Below, one piece after another: positions 1-7,055 of a stretch of DNA of 8,662 nucleotides. Every line of letters begins with the position of its first letter. Position 1 is the first letter of the stretch. The stretch lies in NCBI GenBank assembly GCA_020445005.1, contig JAGRHM010000695.1:3100-11761 (forward strand), given 5' to 3'. Source of the DNA: Candidatus Competibacteraceae bacterium (GTDB lineage: Bacteria > Pseudomonadota > Gammaproteobacteria > Competibacterales > Competibacteraceae). Position numbers and translations under genes: made by a program. The notes under the pieces were generated by a model, which saw only the letters and a program-made list of their open reading frames with translations, was not told the DNA's origin and did not search any database.

Positions 1-405
1 GATGCCCGCCCGGAAATGCCGGCGCGCATCGTCAGCCTGGAACTGCTGAATGCGCTACCCTGTCGGCGGGGGGATAATCTCTGTTTCCGGCTGGAACTGG
101 AATGCGTCCGAGATGACTTGCCCTATCATTTAACGCTGTCGATCAAGATGGATGACGGGCGTGGCGTCTACGTTACCGGAACTCACCTGGCCGGGCGCCC
201 GCCTTTACTAGGCAAGCGCCGCGAGGTGCGGATCACCTATCCAAAAGCGCCGCTGCTGGGCGGTCTGTACAGCGCCCACGCCCGCATCTTTGATGACCAG
301 GGATTGATGGTCTATCACGAGAAAATTTTGCCAGAACTGGAAGTGCGCAAGGATTCGCGTGAGCTGGGTATCTGTTATCTGGAAAATGTCTGGGAGATTG
401 CCTGA
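1..405 (+). CDS. wzt: Wzt-like ABC transporter ATP-binding protein, C-terminal domain (5' partial)
   Basis: The reading frame is open from the first base and ends at TGA 403-405, so only the last 134 residues are visible and the true start lies upstream. Nothing of the nucleotide-binding domain (Walker A/B, signature) is in the window. What remains looks like the beta-sandwich C-terminal domain of Wzt-type polysaccharide export ATPases: a stretch around GDNLCFRLELE, then a strand with 'LSIKMDDGRGVYVTGTH', then 'PLLGGLYSAHARIFDD', and a closing 'LENVWEIA'. In characterised Wzt proteins this domain binds the modified end of the O-antigen chain and gates export with Wzm. The call rests on domain pattern and on the neighbouring glycosyltransferase genes. 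It converges with the minus-strand block, ending 11 bases from the stop of the acyltransferase gene. An unrelated protein with a similar beta-sandwich cannot be excluded without the missing N-terminus. Confidence 0.75.
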   Translation, partial: DARPEMPARIVSLELLNALPCRRGDNLCFRLELECVRDDLPYHLTLSIKMDDGRGVYVTGTHLAGRPPLLGKRREVRITYPKAPLLGGLYSAHARIFDDQGLMVYHEKILPELEVRKDSRELGICYLENVWEIA

Positions 406-420
406 TCGACGCACGATCAG
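402..420. terminator. Inverted repeat between convergent genes, possible weak transcription end
   Basis: A perfect 7-bp inverted repeat, CTGATCG / CGATCAG with loop ACGCA, fills the gap between the two convergent genes. The left arm contains the TGA of the plus-strand gene (403-405) and the right arm the stop of the minus-strand gene (417-419). There is no run of U after the stem in either direction: AAAATAT follows on the plus strand and GCAATCTC on the minus strand. It is therefore not a standard intrinsic terminator. It may slow convergent transcription, or simply reflect the two genes ending on the same short motif. Confidence 0.3.
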
Positions 421-1367
421 AAAATATCCAGATCACCCATTGTGTAATACAGTTCCTCGCGGACTGTCGCGGTGCGGAGCGGTAATCGCCAGATCATATT
501 CGCCGCCACCACTTCGGTGGGTTCCAGGACGCCGTCCACGGTTTCACGCCAGCCAGATGGCAGCCAGATTTCGACGGCCTGCAAACCGATGGCGCCAGCT
601 ACACGATCCAGGGCACGCAGCGCCGGTTTCAGCCAGTGGCGCGCGACCAGCAAGTCGACCACGCGCAACCGGTTTTCGATCGGCTGGACGACCGCCCAGC
701 CAAACCGGAGTCCCGCCAGTTGCAATCCGAGCAGCTGATAACGATGGTGGGGGTGGCGGGCGTACCGCCAGTCCAGATAGGCGCGGTCGCGCGCCAGCGC
801 CAGCGGCAAAGTGGACGCCTGTTCAGTCCAGAAGGCGTCCAGCCACCCATCGTTCCAGTCCAGCGCGCGCGTTCCAGGTAGGGGTAACCGCCGTTTACTG
901 ACCGGACGGGACAAGCAGACAGTTCGCTCCACCTCTTCGTAAACCCCGGCATATTCGCCGAGCCGGAAGGGGCGTCGTCCGGGAAAACCGTAAGCGAACG
1001 CCTCTGGCCAGCGTTGTGCTATCTCCTCCAGCAATTCCCGCGCGAGCCGGGTAAACAGATTGCGCTGGCCCAGTTGCCAGCGTGCAGCGGGATGCACCAT
1101 CACATCGCAAATCTGCAAGAACGGCAAGTACCGCCCCTGTCGCCAGCCGCGCAGGGCGATTGCACCAGCATGTCCGACTAAACGGCCATCACTATCGAAC
1201 GCCAGCCGCGCGAGGGGCAATGTTAAACCTGCGCCTGTGTATTTCCATCGCCAGTGCGCCTCGGTTAAGCACGCGCCGAATACTTTCCCGAATAATTCGG
1301 TAATGGCGATTTCATCGCCGGGACGATAATCACGGGTATGATAACTAGGGTGATGACCGGGCGACAT
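417..1367 (-). CDS. GNAT-family N-acyltransferase (316 aa)
   Basis: Probably transfers an acyl group from acyl-CoA in the cytoplasm, most likely onto a sugar or amino sugar given its neighbours. The N-terminal part fits a GNAT fold: 'YRPGDEIAITELFGKVF' (residues 14-30), an aromatic 'HWRWKY' element (38-43), a central strand 'LQICDVMVHP' (84-93), and a following loop and helix (94-115) where acetyl-CoA normally binds. The loop, 'ARWQLGQRN', departs from the usual R/Q-x-x-G-x-G/A, so activity is less certain. The second half has 'YLDWRYARHP' (198-206) and a C-terminal 'YYTMGDLDIF', a layout I associate with polysaccharide-locus GNAT proteins of 300-350 residues. The ATG at 1365-1367 is preceded by GGGAG with a 7-base spacer, supporting this start. 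It is the last gene of the minus-strand block, 42 bases after the large glycosyltransferase gene. Substrate unknown; a FemAB-like acyltransferase is a less likely alternative. Confidence 0.72.
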   Translation of the reverse strand: MSPGHHPSYHTRDYRPGDEIAITELFGKVFGACLTEAHWRWKYTGAGLTLPLARLAFDSDGRLVGHAGAIALRGWRQGRYLPFLQICDVMVHPAARWQLGQRNLFTRLARELLEEIAQRWPEAFAYGFPGRRPFRLGEYAGVYEEVERTVCLSRPVSKRRLPLPGTRALDWNDGWLDAFWTEQASTLPLALARDRAYLDWRYARHPHHRYQLLGLQLAGLRFGWAVVQPIENRLRVVDLLVARHWLKPALRALDRVAGAIGLQAVEIWLPSGWRETVDGVLEPTEVVAANMIWRLPLRTATVREELYYTMGDLDIF

Positions 1368-1374
1368 AGCGGGT

Positions 1375-1379
1375 CTCCC
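1375..1379 (-). promoter_or_regulatory. Ribosome binding site of the GNAT gene
   Basis: The minus strand reads GGGAG followed by seven bases and ATG at 1367. This is the clearest Shine-Dalgarno sequence in the window and fixes the start of the acyltransferase gene, whereas the three genes upstream in the block have weak or no such signal. Confidence 0.6.
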
Positions 1380-1409
1380 ACCGGAAAAACGAGAGCTTTT
1401 ATAACGTTG

Positions 1410-4316
1410 CTAAGCCCTTGCCAGCGACTGGAAACATTGCTGAATGGCCGTGCGATCCCGTCCACTGAAGCCAAAGACTCGATAGACATAATCATCCTGA
1501 ATAATCAGGCCATGCCGACGGTAAAAGGCCAGCACGGAACGCTTGAGCGCTGCATGATCGTATCGTTGAGCCATGTACTCCTTCTCCTCGGCCGCGCTGG
1601 CGTCATAGTAAACATGGTTATGGATGACGCGCGCCGTTGGACAGTTCACCAGCCGGTAGCCGAGCTTTTTAACATTCAGGGAAAAGTCATTATCTTCAAA
1701 AGCGTTTTCGAACTCATCGCAGATCGAGGTTTGTTCATAGACTTCGCGCCGGTACAGGGTGGCGCCGCCGGCGATCCAGTCACAGTCCTGCCGCTCCAGA
1801 GTGGTCAGATTATCCGCTGACTTCCAGGCATCGATCAGGGAAAATTCCACGAACCCCTCATGGAAGCGTGCCAGGCCGCCGTTGTACTGAATTTTGCCGT
1901 CGGGGAAAATCACCTTGGAACAAACGCCGCCAATAGCGGGATCTTCTTCGGCGCGGGCAATCAGTTCCTCAATCCACCCTGGAGTAACGATAATGTCATT
2001 GTCGAGGGTGATTACATTATCCCCTTCCGCGTAGGCGATCGCCTGTTTGCGTCCGCCTGGGCAGCCCAGATTTTTAGGAGAAAAATACAAACGCACGACC
2101 GGATCACGGGAAAAATGGCGCTCAAGCGTTTCGACGGTTTCCCGGCTGGAGGCGTTGTCAAACAGGATAATTTCATAGTCGCCGCGCAGATGCTGCTTCA
2201 ACGTCTCAATGCAACGCAGCGTGTGTTCCATTTTGTTGAAGGACAGCACGACGATGGAAATTTTATGTATGAACTCTCCGCTCCGCACGGCGGCTCGTAA
2301 TTCCGTCATCTGCCGGGCTTGTTCAGCAAGCGCCTGTTGATGATCCGCGAGCGCCGAAGAAATCTGCGCCGGATAAATGCGATGGTGATACAACGCATCG
2401 TTGATATAGCCAAAACCGGTTGGGTAGCGGAAAGCGTAACGCAGAGCGAAATCATAATCCTGTACCGCATCAAATCGCGCATCATGCCAGCCGACTTCGA
2501 GAAACGCCTCGCGGCGCACTACCTTCAAATGGTCAGTGAACATGCCAATCAACAATTCCCGTAAATAATTATCACGGCGTCGATTGACAAAGGTGACCCG
2601 TTCAATGTTCTCGCCCTGCTCATTGACGTTGATGCGATCCGAAAAGAAATAGCCCAAATCCGGATGCGCCTTGATCGCTTCAACAACTTTGCGCAGAGCA
2701 AAAGGCGGCAGGTAATCATCACAGTCCAGGAACGCGATGTAATCGCCTTGAGTGTGAAGAACGGCATCGTTCAGCGTGGCGGAAATCCCCTGGTTATCTG
2801 TATGATAGAACACCTTAAGTCGTTGGTATCGCTGGTCAAGATCACGCAGAATCTCGCCAACCGCTGGTTCCGAGGAAAAATCGTCGACAGCCACCACCTC
2901 ATAGCGATCGTAATCCTGGACCAGTGCGCTTTCCAGCGCCTGACGCAGGAAAGTCGAACGGTTGTAGACCGGTACAATGATGCTGATCATGGGTGGGGTT
3001 GCCGCGCGGCGCCGAGTGGTGAGCGACCGCTGCAAAATGCCCAGGCGATACAGCAGGCGCTTGATGCGAAACTGCGCCGGTTTTGGCACAAAGCGCCGCA
3101 CCATGTGCTGAAACAGCGTCTTTGCCCGTTTCATCACACCCGGTTCGTAGCTTGCGCCAACGATAAAGTCGCGCGTTGTGTAAAGCCGAACTAGCAAACG
3201 CCAGCCTTTACTGTTATAAATACGCGACAGTGTTGCCGCAAGTTGAGCATTCTCCTGTTCGCAAGCCCGTAGTTTTTCCATGGTCTCATTTTGTTGATCA
3301 AGCAATGGCTTATGTTCATTATGGAGCAATTGCTCGTGCTCATTGAACAGTTGCTTATGTTCATTGATCAGTTGCTGATGCTCATTGCGCAATTGCTCAT
3401 GTGTATTAGCCAGCTGCCGATGTTCATTTTCCAGGCGAGCTAGTTCCGTCTTTACTTTGAGGAATTCACCATCCAGGCGCAGATTTTTGAATTCAAGTTC
3501 TGTTTTGCTGACCATCAGTTCAGAGGCGGTCATGGACAGACGGCCAATGATTTCATAAACGCTGTACAGTGTTTCGTCGGTGTAGTGCGCATGGTGTTTA
3601 TCAAGGATGCGCTGATACTGGCGTCGATCGCATTCGGCATTTGCGCCGGTTGCGGCGTGGGTGATTTGTTCGACCGCGCTCCACTGGTTATAAATACAGG
3701 TCGTTTCAGCGAGATGGGCAAAGCGATAGGTACGGCTTAACCGGATCAGCAGATCCCAGTCTTCATAGAGATCGAAGGCAGGATCAAACGTGCCGGCTTC
3801 AGCGAAGGTCTCCCGACGAAAAAGCAGACAAATGAGAGGGATATAATTCAGAAACAGCAAGAGCGCCGGGTGGAAATCATAGGTAATAAAGGGACGGGCC
3901 GCGACAATAGCATAGGAGTCGGTCGCCGCATCATGGGCCAGAATATGAATTTTGCAATCCGAGTACGCTACCGCGAGTTGCGTCGTGCTCAGCATGCGGT
4001 AGAGCGAAGCGATATGTTCGGGCAGGAACTCATCATCATCATCCAGGAAGCCAATATAAGCGCCCTGCGCTTGAGCGATGCCCTGGTTGCCGGCGTTAGC
4101 GCGGCCGACATTCTGTTGAAGTTGTAGCGCGCTTAACGCGACATCGCCAAGTACGGTCTGTAATGTATGCAGATCAAGGGGGGCGCCGCCATCGTTGATG
4201 ACCACCGCTTCAAGCGGTCGATACGTTTGAGTGGCGATGCTGGCCAAGGCGCGCGTCAGGAATTGAGGACGATTCTTGGTGCGGACAACGATGGAGATCA
4301 ACGGATTTTCAGTCAT
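1410..4316 (-). CDS. Three-domain family 2 glycosyltransferase with coiled-coil linker (968 aa)
   Basis: A cytoplasmic multi-domain enzyme that should add several sugars to a growing glycan; donors and linkages cannot be read from sequence. Domain 1 (about 5-230) has 'ISIVVRTKNRP', the metal-binding 'DDDD' (92-95) and 'LYEDWDLLIRL' (183-193). A coiled coil follows (about 265-365) with NEHxQL heptads at 297-340. A basic linker (370-440) begins with 'SKGWRLL'. Domain 2 (about 442-650) has 'ISIIVPVYNR', 'DCDD' (531-534) and 'QDYDFALR'. Domain 3 (about 685-930) has 'ISIVVLSFNK', 'NLGCPGGRKQ', 'LDNDI' (771-775) and 'FEDNDFSL', a pattern closer to rhamnosyltransferase-like enzymes. All three keep their acidic motifs, so all may be active. 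I chose the ATG at 4314-4316 because the first domain starts immediately after it. A TTG at 4361 would add 15 residues without domain support; neither has a good ribosome site. Stop is TAG. A single-domain family 2 enzyme has about 250-350 residues, so this is a real fusion. Confidence 0.87.
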   Translation of the reverse strand: MTENPLISIVVRTKNRPQFLTRALASIATQTYRPLEAVVINDGGAPLDLHTLQTVLGDVALSALQLQQNVGRANAGNQGIAQAQGAYIGFLDDDDEFLPEHIASLYRMLSTTQLAVAYSDCKIHILAHDAATDSYAIVAARPFITYDFHPALLLFLNYIPLICLLFRRETFAEAGTFDPAFDLYEDWDLLIRLSRTYRFAHLAETTCIYNQWSAVEQITHAATGANAECDRRQYQRILDKHHAHYTDETLYSVYEIIGRLSMTASELMVSKTELEFKNLRLDGEFLKVKTELARLENEHRQLANTHEQLRNEHQQLINEHKQLFNEHEQLLHNEHKPLLDQQNETMEKLRACEQENAQLAATLSRIYNSKGWRLLVRLYTTRDFIVGASYEPGVMKRAKTLFQHMVRRFVPKPAQFRIKRLLYRLGILQRSLTTRRRAATPPMISIIVPVYNRSTFLRQALESALVQDYDRYEVVAVDDFSSEPAVGEILRDLDQRYQRLKVFYHTDNQGISATLNDAVLHTQGDYIAFLDCDDYLPPFALRKVVEAIKAHPDLGYFFSDRINVNEQGENIERVTFVNRRRDNYLRELLIGMFTDHLKVVRREAFLEVGWHDARFDAVQDYDFALRYAFRYPTGFGYINDALYHHRIYPAQISSALADHQQALAEQARQMTELRAAVRSGEFIHKISIVVLSFNKMEHTLRCIETLKQHLRGDYEIILFDNASSRETVETLERHFSRDPVVRLYFSPKNLGCPGGRKQAIAYAEGDNVITLDNDIIVTPGWIEELIARAEEDPAIGGVCSKVIFPDGKIQYNGGLARFHEGFVEFSLIDAWKSADNLTTLERQDCDWIAGGATLYRREVYEQTSICDEFENAFEDNDFSLNVKKLGYRLVNCPTARVIHNHVYYDASAAEEKEYMAQRYDHAALKRSVLAFYRRHGLIIQDDYVYRVFGFSGRDRTAIQQCFQSLARA
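3297..3428 (-). repeat. In-frame 21-bp tandem repeat encoding NEHxQL coiled-coil heptads
   Basis: Six imperfect units lie in the reading frame of the three-domain glycosyltransferase, residues 297-340. They read NEHRQLA, NTHEQLR, NEHQQLI, NEHKQLF, NEHEQLLH and NEHKPLLD. The period is 21 bases, that is one heptad, and the last two units are each 24 bases, one codon longer. Leucine recurs at a fixed heptad position, as in a coiled coil. The units differ in third positions and in several codons, so this is not a fresh duplication. Confidence 0.8.
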
Positions 4317-4376
4317 GGAGAGTATTCTTGGTTTCAGGCAAGGTTGCCCTGGGAAAGGCAAAGAGGAATTAATATC

Positions 4377-5198
4377 TTACCACCATCGCCAACCGTGTCG
4401 GTTGAAGAACAGCCTTGCCGCACGCAGGAACAGCCCAGTGTGGCGCCAGCCCTTGCGCGCGGCGTGACCGCCCAAGTGCATAATCTTCATCGCAGGGACG
4501 TAGACCAGCCGTGTGTGGCGGGCCAGGCGCAGGCTCAGATCGTAGTCTTCGAAATAGAGAAAATAAGCGGGGTCAAAACCGCCGATGCCTAGCAGCGCAT
4601 CGCGCCGGGCCAGCATGAAGCAACCGCTGACCAGGGGCGGATCCCAGCAAATGGCGTCGCCAATCCGGTCGCGCAGTTCATAGCGTTCCAAATGAACGCG
4701 GAACCGGCGTTTCAGCCAACCAGGCGCGAACCCGCGCAATACCAGATCCAGCACCGTTGGATACGCCCGGCACAGATACTGTCGTTGACCATCCGATCCC
4801 CATACCGCCGGCGCCAGCAGTCCTGCCTCGGGATAGGCGGCGAGGAACGACAGTCCCATGCTCAGTGTATCTTCCTCCATCAACACATCAGGATTGAGAA
4901 TCAAATGGCAATCCAGTCCATGTCGGGTTAACGCCAGATTGTGGCCTGCGCCATAGCCGATGTTGCCATGCCCGCTGAGCAGCGCGACGGTAGCCGGTAA
5001 CTCTGCAGCATCTATCAACCCCTGCAAGCGGTCGCGCCAGTCCACGCCTGGACCGTTGTCGACCAAGGTTAACCGCGCTTCAACCAGGAAACCGTGTTGC
5101 CAGGCATGCATCAAAGCAGCCTGGAGCCGCGCCAGAGTTTCCTTCAATACCGACAAATTCGGCGCATAGGTCACAATGGCAATGCTGAGCCGGTTCAC
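4377..5198 (-). CDS. Family 2 glycosyltransferase, rhamnosyltransferase-like (273 aa)
   Basis: Expected to transfer one sugar, possibly rhamnose, from a nucleotide donor to the lipid-linked glycan. Visible motifs in order: N-terminal strand 'LSIAIVTYAP' (4-13), 'LVDNGPG' (45-51), 'GHGNIGYGAGHN' (76-87), 'ILNPDV' (100-105) as the metal-binding site, 'VSGCFMLARRD' (190-200), 'GGFDPAYFLYFEDYDLSLRL' (206-225) with the likely catalytic ED, and 'HLGGHAARKG' (241-250). This set is typical of WbbL/RfbF-type enzymes and the length fits a single-domain member. The frame stays open to 5414, but that extension overlaps the previous gene by 190 bases and has a low-complexity Arg/Ser-rich N-terminus. The GTG at 5196-5198 places the conserved strand at residue 4 and is preferred. 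It has no strong ribosome site and overlaps the stop of a 10-codon ORF, which suggests translational coupling. Sugar specificity is not established. Confidence 0.85.
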   Translation of the reverse strand: MNRLSIAIVTYAPNLSVLKETLARLQAALMHAWQHGFLVEARLTLVDNGPGVDWRDRLQGLIDAAELPATVALLSGHGNIGYGAGHNLALTRHGLDCHLILNPDVLMEEDTLSMGLSFLAAYPEAGLLAPAVWGSDGQRQYLCRAYPTVLDLVLRGFAPGWLKRRFRVHLERYELRDRIGDAICWDPPLVSGCFMLARRDALLGIGGFDPAYFLYFEDYDLSLRLARHTRLVYVPAMKIMHLGGHAARKGWRHTGLFLRAARLFFNRHGWRWW

Positions 5199-5227
5199 GC
5201 GGTTTGATCCAAGTCTGTATCGGTCAT
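5195..5227 (-). other. 10-codon mini-ORF linking two glycosyltransferase genes
   Basis: On the minus strand the stop of the PIG-L/glycosyltransferase gene lies in ATGA: the TGA (5224-5226) overlaps an ATG (5225-5227). That ATG opens a frame of ten codons, MTDTDLDQTA, ending in TGA (5195-5197). This second TGA overlaps the GTG start (5196-5198) of the next glycosyltransferase as GTGA. It may act as a coupling cistron for ribosome hand-over. Alternatively it is the real N-terminus of the next protein, put out of frame by an indel or a sequencing error, or it is chance. No obvious ribosome site precedes the ATG. Confidence 0.35.
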
Positions 5228-7023
5228 ACCGATGACCCGTGATCCAGTTGGCGGTCACGCATGGCCTGACGCCATCGCGCTTCGCGCTGGATAGTCGCGG
5301 TGGCCTGCTGTTGCGCCTGGGTGATGAGCGCCGTCGTCTGGCCGTCGTGGAGTCGGTGAAAGTAAAGAAATTCGGGAACATGGATAAATGCTGAAGTCGG
5401 GTAGCAACTAGCAATTCGCATCAGCATATCGTAGTCTTGGGCGGCATCGAAACGCGGATCGAACTGACCGACCTTGGCGAAGGCGTCGCGGCGGATAAGC
5501 TTAAAATGGGTGGCGAACATCCGCTCCAGGTTTTCCCTGAAATAATCCTGACGCGGTAGATGCTCAAAATTAATACGGCTGACTTCGCGATCCTGTTCGT
5601 CGATATTGATGCGCCCGGAGTGGGAGTAGACGATCTCGTCACGCCAATAACGCAGGCTGGTTGCGACCGCATCCGGCGTCAGGGCGTCGTCACCGTCGAG
5701 AAAACCGATAAGATCGCCGCGCGCTGCGTCCAGGGCGCGGTTCTGGGTGCGCGAAATACCCAGATTCGCCTCATTGGCGAAGACCCTGAGTCGGCTGTCC
5801 TGAGCAGCCAGACGTTGCAGGATCGTCTGAACCCGTGGATCGGACGAGGCGTCATCCACGGCAATGACTTCCAGGTTCGGCCAGGTTTGCCCCAGGGCGC
5901 TGCGCAGGCAGCACTCCAGATAATCAGCATGGTTGTAAACTGGAACGATAAGGCTGACCAGCGGTTGGTTTGCGGTCGCCCAGTCCGAGGCGATGTCTGG
6001 AGCCGCCGGGGGAGGACGCAGGCGACGCAACGCCTGTTTGCCATTTTCGGGGATGTGTCTGAGAAGATAGCCGACTGGGGTTCGGTAGAGGGCGACTCCC
6101 CAGCGCCAGGCGTTCTGCGCCAGCCAGGCGGCGTATTGGCCGCGCCTGACGCGCCACCAGCGCGCGCCCCGGCGCAAAGGTTCGGTTAGTCGCCAGGAGC
6201 GTGAAGCGATCATCTGGTTGTAACGCGCTTGCCAGGTCTGCTCGTGAGTGACGATCAGGTTTTCCAGTTCCTGGATGCTTGTCAGCAGACCGTTCATTTT
6301 GTCGCTGCCTGCGGTGCGGGAAAACGGAACGAATGGCCGGGTGCATTCTAATCCGTTTAACACCCAGTAGGCTTCCGCAGCGATCACTTCGCGCGGCAGG
6401 GTATAGGTGCGATAACTGTTGAGCGCCATGACGTGGCGATCATAGTCCTGAACAGTCAACTGGCCTGCGAAGCAGGCGATGGCTTGGCGCTTGCGCTCGA
6501 CCAGATCGGTAATGTCAAGCAGGCGATTAGGTGATAATGGCGCGCCAATTTCGTAAAACGCCAAATTAACTTCAGCGCCAATCCGCCCTGCGGTTTCCCA
6601 TGCCGCTAGCCCAAGCGTACGATGATCCGGGTGGATTTCATGCGGCGAGGGCGCGTACAGCCAGCGGGCGCCGACGCGCCGAACGGCGGCCAGCAAGCGA
6701 TCCACGAGCGGTTCGTCACAGATCAACTCACGGTCGCGGTATTCCCAGAACTCGGGTTGGCCATAGCCGAGTACGGTAGCAGCGGCGCAGCTTTCCGCAT
6801 GGCGCTGCGCCACATAGTCAGCCCGATCGGGTCGATCGTATCGGGCGCCGCCGCCATCGGTCACAATAATCACGGTGACGGGATCGCCTACAGCGACATG
6901 ACGCATGATCGCCCCGGCGCAACCAAATACCTCATCATCAGGGTGTGGAGCCAGCGCCAGAACGGGTCCGTTTCCCAGGATACGCACAGCGTGGTACGGT
7001 ATGAAATCGCTTTCGATGCTCAT
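5224..7023 (-). CDS. PIG-L family deacetylase fused to a family 2 glycosyltransferase (599 aa)
   Basis: A cytoplasmic two-domain protein. The N-terminal domain (about 15-225) is a PIG-L/LmbE-type zinc-dependent N-deacetylase. It has 'ALAPHPDDEVFGCAG' (23-37) with zinc ligands H27 and D30 and probable base D29, then 'IVTDGGGA' (53-60), and 'SPHEIHPDH' (126-134) supplying the third ligand, probably H134. This family removes acetyl from N-acetylglucosamine-type groups. A linker (235-350) carries a predicted helix and a basic 'SRSWRLTEPLRRGARWW' (274-290), which could lie along the membrane. The C-terminal domain (about 353-565) is a family 2 glycosyltransferase with 'VSLIVPVYNHADYL', 'VDDASSD' (389-395), 'FLDGDD' (441-446) and 'FDAAQDYDMLMR' (525-536). 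Both active sites look intact. It starts at ATG 7021-7023 without a clear ribosome site and is probably the first gene of the minus-strand block, next to a divergent promoter region. The deacetylated substrate is unknown; it could be the sugar added by the fused transferase or one already in the chain. Confidence 0.88.
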   Translation of the reverse strand: MSIESDFIPYHAVRILGNGPVLALAPHPDDEVFGCAGAIMRHVAVGDPVTVIIVTDGGGARYDRPDRADYVAQRHAESCAAATVLGYGQPEFWEYRDRELICDEPLVDRLLAAVRRVGARWLYAPSPHEIHPDHRTLGLAAWETAGRIGAEVNLAFYEIGAPLSPNRLLDITDLVERKRQAIACFAGQLTVQDYDRHVMALNSYRTYTLPREVIAAEAYWVLNGLECTRPFVPFSRTAGSDKMNGLLTSIQELENLIVTHEQTWQARYNQMIASRSWRLTEPLRRGARWWRVRRGQYAAWLAQNAWRWGVALYRTPVGYLLRHIPENGKQALRRLRPPPAAPDIASDWATANQPLVSLIVPVYNHADYLECCLRSALGQTWPNLEVIAVDDASSDPRVQTILQRLAAQDSRLRVFANEANLGISRTQNRALDAARGDLIGFLDGDDALTPDAVATSLRYWRDEIVYSHSGRINIDEQDREVSRINFEHLPRQDYFRENLERMFATHFKLIRRDAFAKVGQFDPRFDAAQDYDMLMRIASCYPTSAFIHVPEFLYFHRLHDGQTTALITQAQQQATATIQREARWRQAMRDRQLDHGSSV

Positions 7024-7055
7024 TGCGGGATTATTCTATGGAACTTATTCAACGA

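Noticed and set aside
359..901. Plus-strand open frame of 180 codons.
   Set aside because: It is antisense to the GNAT gene, rich in Arg, Pro and Ala with no domain pattern, as expected for a shadow frame of GC-rich coding DNA.
2664..3194. Plus-strand open frame of 176 codons opposite the large glycosyltransferase.
   Set aside because: It is antisense to a well-conserved domain, and its product shows no recognisable motif.
4317..4361. TTG start adding 15 residues to the three-domain glycosyltransferase.
   Set aside because: No ribosome site, a rare start codon, and the first domain begins immediately after the ATG at 4316.
4344..4361. TTGCC/GGCAA inverted repeat in the 60-base gap between two glycosyltransferase genes.
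   Set aside because: Only five base pairs with an eight-base loop and no U-tract, too weak to call a terminator or attenuator.
5199..5414. 72-residue N-terminal extension of the rhamnosyltransferase-like protein.
   Set aside because: It is a shifted frame of the upstream glycosyltransferase coding region, rich in Arg and Ser, and the family normally starts right at the conserved strand.
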